Positions 54,829 to 57,486 of a stretch of DNA of 57,486 nucleotides are shown here, in pieces. This stretch comes from Bacteroides cellulosilyticus DSM 14838. Its GTDB lineage: Bacteria; Bacteroidota; Bacteroidia; Bacteroidales; Bacteroidaceae. Positions within the stretch are counted from its first letter, which is position 1; each line of letters begins with the position of its first letter. A program made the position numbers and the translations under genes. The notes below the pieces were generated by a model. It did not search any database and was not told where the DNA came from. It was given only the letters and a program-made list of their open reading frames with translations. Location of the stretch: NCBI RefSeq assembly GCF_000158035.1, contig NZ_EQ973490.1:991490-1048975 (forward strand). The letters run 5' to 3'.

Positions 54829-55881
54829 TCAATCCACCGCATATTTCACCACCGGTTCATCACTATTCACATCCGTAGCAACAATCTCACCATTTAGTTC
54901 ATCTACCGATATACCGTAAACATTATGATCCAGCACATATTTCCTTATAGGTTCACCGCTCAGACTAAATACATATATATACCTCCCACCATCCGTCATA
55001 TCACCTTTCTGCATTTTCCGCGAAATCTCTTCAAAAGTATCCCCTTGAAAAACGGCATAAATAACAGTATCCGTCACCTGTACATCACTAAATCCCATAA
55101 TTCCAGTAGGCACACCATAACCTTCTGCTATTTGAAATTCAGGTTCACCATGCAAACCAACACGAACTATATGGGTACTATCTTTCAGATTATAGATTTC
55201 GAGTACTTCTCCTAATTGAGTAACGGTAGCCAGAATCCCATTACGAGGATTATAATCAATGAAACTGCGCCATGCCTGCGCCAATGCCGGACGAGCATGT
55301 TTTAAAGCCTCCTCATTCGTAGTGGGAATAATCCCCATTTTATGTAATAACTTACCCGTTCGATCCACCCAGCAAAAACGACTTTCTCCTGAATAATCAG
55401 GAATGATAAAAGTAGAGTCATTATAAATCACAAAATCCAGCCCTCGAAGTATCTCCTTATCCAAGCTCACTGCCTCTTCACGGAGTAATGAGTCATTGGA
55501 TAAAGACAAACCAAACCGAGTTAATTTTGAACTATTTGCATCCAATGCCCACAACGAATTTCCATTCCATCGGATATTTTCAACAGAAAGCATCTCCTCC
55601 GGTGAGTCTCCACGCTTACCTAAAGAAATGATATAAGAGAAGTTCGGATAGTGGAACAAATGAATAAAATGATCCATACCATGCAAATCCATTATTGCTA
55701 CAGTATCCCCTTGCATCTTTATCCGGAAAGGAAAACGAAATACGGCTGTATCCATAGGCAAAATACATGCAGTCAGATTTTTCGTTTCCGGAAAATCCGT
55801 ATACGGTATTCCCTTATGCACAGATACAGAAGTACATGCAAGAAAGGAAAACAGAAACAATATGTCAATAAGGTACTTCAA
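54829..55881 (-). CDS. TolB-like 6-bladed propeller lipoprotein (NVEALA partner)
   Basis: This is a 350-residue lipoprotein (SFLACTSVSVH lipobox). The start is a TTG at 55881; no in-frame ATG precedes the signal peptide, and the frame is closed upstream by a stop five codons earlier. It overlaps the end of the small NVEALA gene by 17 bp, so translation is probably coupled. Blade motifs such as YIISLGKRGDSPEEML and YIYVFSLSGEPIRKYVLD fit the TolB-like propeller-like family (PF15869) that accompanies NVEALA genes. It differs from the other two propellers in lacking GxGPGE blades. Its role is unknown, but the one-to-one coupling suggests it binds or displays the peptide. Confidence 0.8.
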   Translation of the reverse strand: MKYLIDILFLFSFLACTSVSVHKGIPYTDFPETKNLTACILPMDTAVFRFPFRIKMQGDTVAIMDLHGMDHFIHLFHYPNFSYIISLGKRGDSPEEMLSVENIRWNGNSLWALDANSSKLTRFGLSLSNDSLLREEAVSLDKEILRGLDFVIYNDSTFIIPDYSGESRFCWVDRTGKLLHKMGIIPTTNEEALKHARPALAQAWRSFIDYNPRNGILATVTQLGEVLEIYNLKDSTHIVRVGLHGEPEFQIAEGYGVPTGIMGFSDVQVTDTVIYAVFQGDTFEEISRKMQKGDMTDGGRYIYVFSLSGEPIRKYVLDHNVYGISVDELNGEIVATDVNSDEPVVKYAVD

Positions 55882-56098
55882 GGCTGTAACCGATCATGAC
55901 AAACTTTGTCTTTCCGCCTAAAGGGCAATCCACCGTTCCTGTACCTATACATTGTATTGGCACATAATCCTCACCAGCAGCTAAAGCCTCTATATTCATT
56001 AAGAATAAATCATTTTGCTCCTTCTCCGGCTTAGCCATATAGGAAACCAAAGCAATTAACACAAACAGCACACCAAGCATCCAAGATTTTCTTTTCAT
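55865..56098 (-). CDS. NVEALA-family peptide precursor (small)
   Basis: This is a 77-residue precursor. A basic start (MKRKSW), a hydrophobic helix (about 6-20), a polar spacer and the motif LMNIEALA (about 33-40) precede a short product. The product is AGEDYVPIQCIGTGTVDCPL and 17 more residues, with two Cys eight residues apart. If cleaved after EALA, the product would be about 37 residues. It overlaps the downstream propeller gene by 17 bp. It is the first gene after the candidate operator and promoter at 56147-56249. Confidence 0.82.
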   Translation of the reverse strand: MKRKSWMLGVLFVLIALVSYMAKPEKEQNDLFLMNIEALAAGEDYVPIQCIGTGTVDCPLGGKTKFVMIGYSLEVPY

Positions 56099-56146
56099 AC
56101 AATATTAAATTTAGTATTAGATATTTAGATCATATCTGTCTCGGAA

Positions 56147-56178
56147 GCGAAGGTAGCAATCAAGGAAATCCGCTCCAA
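56147..56178 (-). promoter_or_regulatory. Promoter of the small NVEALA gene
   Basis: On the minus strand TACCTTCGC (56155-56147; TAnnTTTG with one mismatch) is preceded by TTG (56178-56176) with a 20-bp spacer. It lies 48 bp before the start codon. Confidence 0.45.
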
Positions 56179-56187
56179 CAAATCTGA

Positions 56188-56249
56188 CTGACAAACACTG
56201 ACCAAGCTTCATTTATCAGAATTTGTCAGTCCCTGTCAGAATTTGTCAG
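56188..56249. promoter_or_regulatory. Candidate operator: three TTTGTCAG motifs
   Basis: TCAGAATTTGTCAG is exactly repeated at 56216-56229 and 56236-56249 (20 bp apart). A reverse copy of the core TTTGTCAG sits at 56195-56188, just upstream of the -33 TTG. The set lies between the winged-helix regulator gene and the small NVEALA gene. OmpR-type winged helices usually bind direct repeats, so this regulator is the natural candidate binder. Confidence 0.6.
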
Positions 56250-56268
56250 CCACATACTATCCATGTTT

Positions 56269-57333
56269 TTAGGCATTAGTCAAAGCATTTTTCTCGATGA
56301 AATGGGGGATTATCAGATGATAGGAATCATTTTTGAACTTTATTTGAAGAGCTGTTAACTCACCGAGTGATTTTCGTAAACGACGAATAAGCGTATGTAT
56401 TCTTTCCTGACTTCCGCTACCATTCGGCCATAAAGTCTCACTAATTAGTGACGTAGAAAGCGTGTGTCCTTCTGCCTGAAGAAACTTTTCCAATAAGACA
56501 GCCGTTTGGGGAGTAAGCTTTACTACTTGCTCCTCTTTTATCAATTCCATTCGCTCCGCATCAAAAAAAGTATGCTCCCCCAACTGATAAACAGGTGATT
56601 GTTCTGCAGTCACCACTATAACGGGGAGACCTTCTTGTTCGACCTCCTCAGGCTGCCTTTTCTTTCTATAGCAATACATTTTTCCAAAAATGAAAAATAA
56701 CAATTCAATACCTGCACAAACGCCTCCTATGGCAAGCAAACGCCAGTCACTAAGCAGCCACCACCACTCGCAAGAAGCATAACCGGTAGCTTCCACCTCA
56801 CAACGAAATCCCATATAATAAGAAAGAAGGCTGTCAGTCTGGGAGAACTTCTGCACGTTTTTGGAAAAAGCAGAAGAGGGCTGCTCCTGAAAATCCCAAA
56901 CAGTAATACGAGTATGGGTTTTCAGAAATATATCAGATTCTTTCAACAACTTGTTCCAGGTTCCATATAATGAGTCCGCATCTAAGGGAGATTCATCCAA
57001 AAGTGCAGTAAGAAGTCCGCGCTGTATACCCCCTTTCACAAGGCTATTCTCAAATTTAAAACATGGGATTTCATATTTTCTTTTGCCTGAATCCAATGCA
57101 ATCTCTACCACCCCGGGATTTACCTCCTCTAAAGCAGATATAGCTGTCCAATTGCTTATATAGGGAATTGAGAGAGTATCTCTTTTTTGTAACTCCTGCA
57201 ATAATGCTGTTTTAAATGTGGCGCGTGCTTGTTCATCCCATTTTTGATGAACCAGAAAAGTTCCGGCTCCCATAGCCAACGAATACACAAGCAACCTTAT
57301 CCATAGTATCTTTTTGCGTTTTATTTTCATCAT
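56269..57333 (-). CDS. Membrane-spanning one-component regulator with C-terminal winged helix
   Basis: This is a 354-residue protein with a membrane helix near the N terminus (about 10-25), a periplasmic domain (about 28-192) and a second helix (about 198-218). A cytoplasmic winged helix of the OmpR/PhoB type follows (about 255-345, LTPQTAVLLEKFLQAEGHTLS, then IHTLIRRLRKSL). This inverts the ToxR/CadC layout, which has the DNA-binding domain first. No kinase or receiver domain is present, so a periplasmic signal would act directly on the DNA-binding domain. It is separately promoted and reads into the NVEALA genes through a 170-bp region with repeated TTTGTCAG motifs, so it probably controls them. 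Confidence 0.82.
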   Translation of the reverse strand: MMKIKRKKILWIRLLVYSLAMGAGTFLVHQKWDEQARATFKTALLQELQKRDTLSIPYISNWTAISALEEVNPGVVEIALDSGKRKYEIPCFKFENSLVKGGIQRGLLTALLDESPLDADSLYGTWNKLLKESDIFLKTHTRITVWDFQEQPSSAFSKNVQKFSQTDSLLSYYMGFRCEVEATGYASCEWWWLLSDWRLLAIGGVCAGIELLFFIFGKMYCYRKKRQPEEVEQEGLPVIVVTAEQSPVYQLGEHTFFDAERMELIKEEQVVKLTPQTAVLLEKFLQAEGHTLSTSLISETLWPNGSGSQERIHTLIRRLRKSLGELTALQIKFKNDSYHLIIPHFIEKNALTNA

Positions 57334-57368
57334 TCTTTCCGCTCCATTTTAATAGCTGTTTCTCAATT

Positions 57369-57377
57369 GCAAAAGTA
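57369..57377 (-). promoter_or_regulatory. Promoter -7 box of the winged-helix regulator gene
   Basis: TACTTTTGC reads on the minus strand from 57377 to 57369, a perfect TAnnTTTGY, 35 bp before the start codon. The remaining sequence to 57486 shows no gene. Confidence 0.55.
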
Positions 57378-57486
57378 GGGATTCATACACTTAAAGAAGA
57401 AAAGCAATGTTACAGAAACTTTCGTTCACGTTTCATCATTACCAATTTATAGCCAAAAAAACTTATCCGGATTATACCTGAGACGC

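Overview
The window is typical of a human-gut Bacteroides chromosome. It carries SusC/SusD pairs, hybrid two-component system (HTCS) regulators, Bacteroides-type promoters (TAnnTTTG), surface lipoproteins with G/S-rich Cys lipoboxes, and NVEALA-family peptides. No rRNA, tRNA, CRISPR array, transposase or phage gene was recognised.

Layout. (1) 41-13377: PUL 1, an HTCS followed by an operon of TIG/NHL lipoprotein, SusC, SusD, a DUF1735-type lipoprotein and a GH30 enzyme. (2) 13378-13717: a gene-free spacer with a large imperfect palindrome and a four-copy 22-bp tandem repeat. (3) 13718-29951: PUL 2, an HTCS divergent from an operon of Ig-like surface lipoprotein, SusC, SusD, GH30, GH2 and GH30. 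An intrinsic terminator lies between susD and the enzyme genes. (4) 29954-33745: a perfect 37-bp palindrome, then two paralogous cytoplasmic TPR proteins, one ending in a SUFU-like domain. (5) 34013-45688: PUL 3 on the minus strand, HTCS, divergent GH95, SusC and SusD. (6) 45737-57377: a minus-strand cluster that is not a PUL. It encodes a membrane-spanning winged-helix regulator, two NVEALA peptides, three beta-propeller lipoproteins, a thioredoxin-like/DUF1573 lipoprotein, a transglutaminase-like/discoidin lipoprotein, an extra signal peptidase I, a frameshifted O-antigen-ligase-like membrane protein with TPRs, and a small HTH protein.

How it fits together. In each PUL the HTCS should sense a glycan fragment in the periplasm and activate its neighbouring operon. 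For PULs 2 and 3 I find a candidate HTCS operator, two direct repeats 22 or 21 bp apart just upstream of a TAnnTTTG box. The three GH30 enzymes and the GH2 suggest beta-linked (perhaps beta-1,6) glucan or galactan targets for PULs 1 and 2. The GH95 suggests an alpha-L-fucosyl or alpha-L-galactosyl target for PUL 3. These substrates are inferences.

The least explained part is the NVEALA cluster. Its gene content reads like a peptide export, processing and display system: small precursors sharing an EALA motif, a dedicated signal peptidase, a thiol-disulfide-type lipoprotein, a transglutaminase-like enzyme and propeller lipoproteins. A membrane-bound one-component regulator sits at its head, with repeated TTTGTCAG sites between that gene and the first peptide gene.
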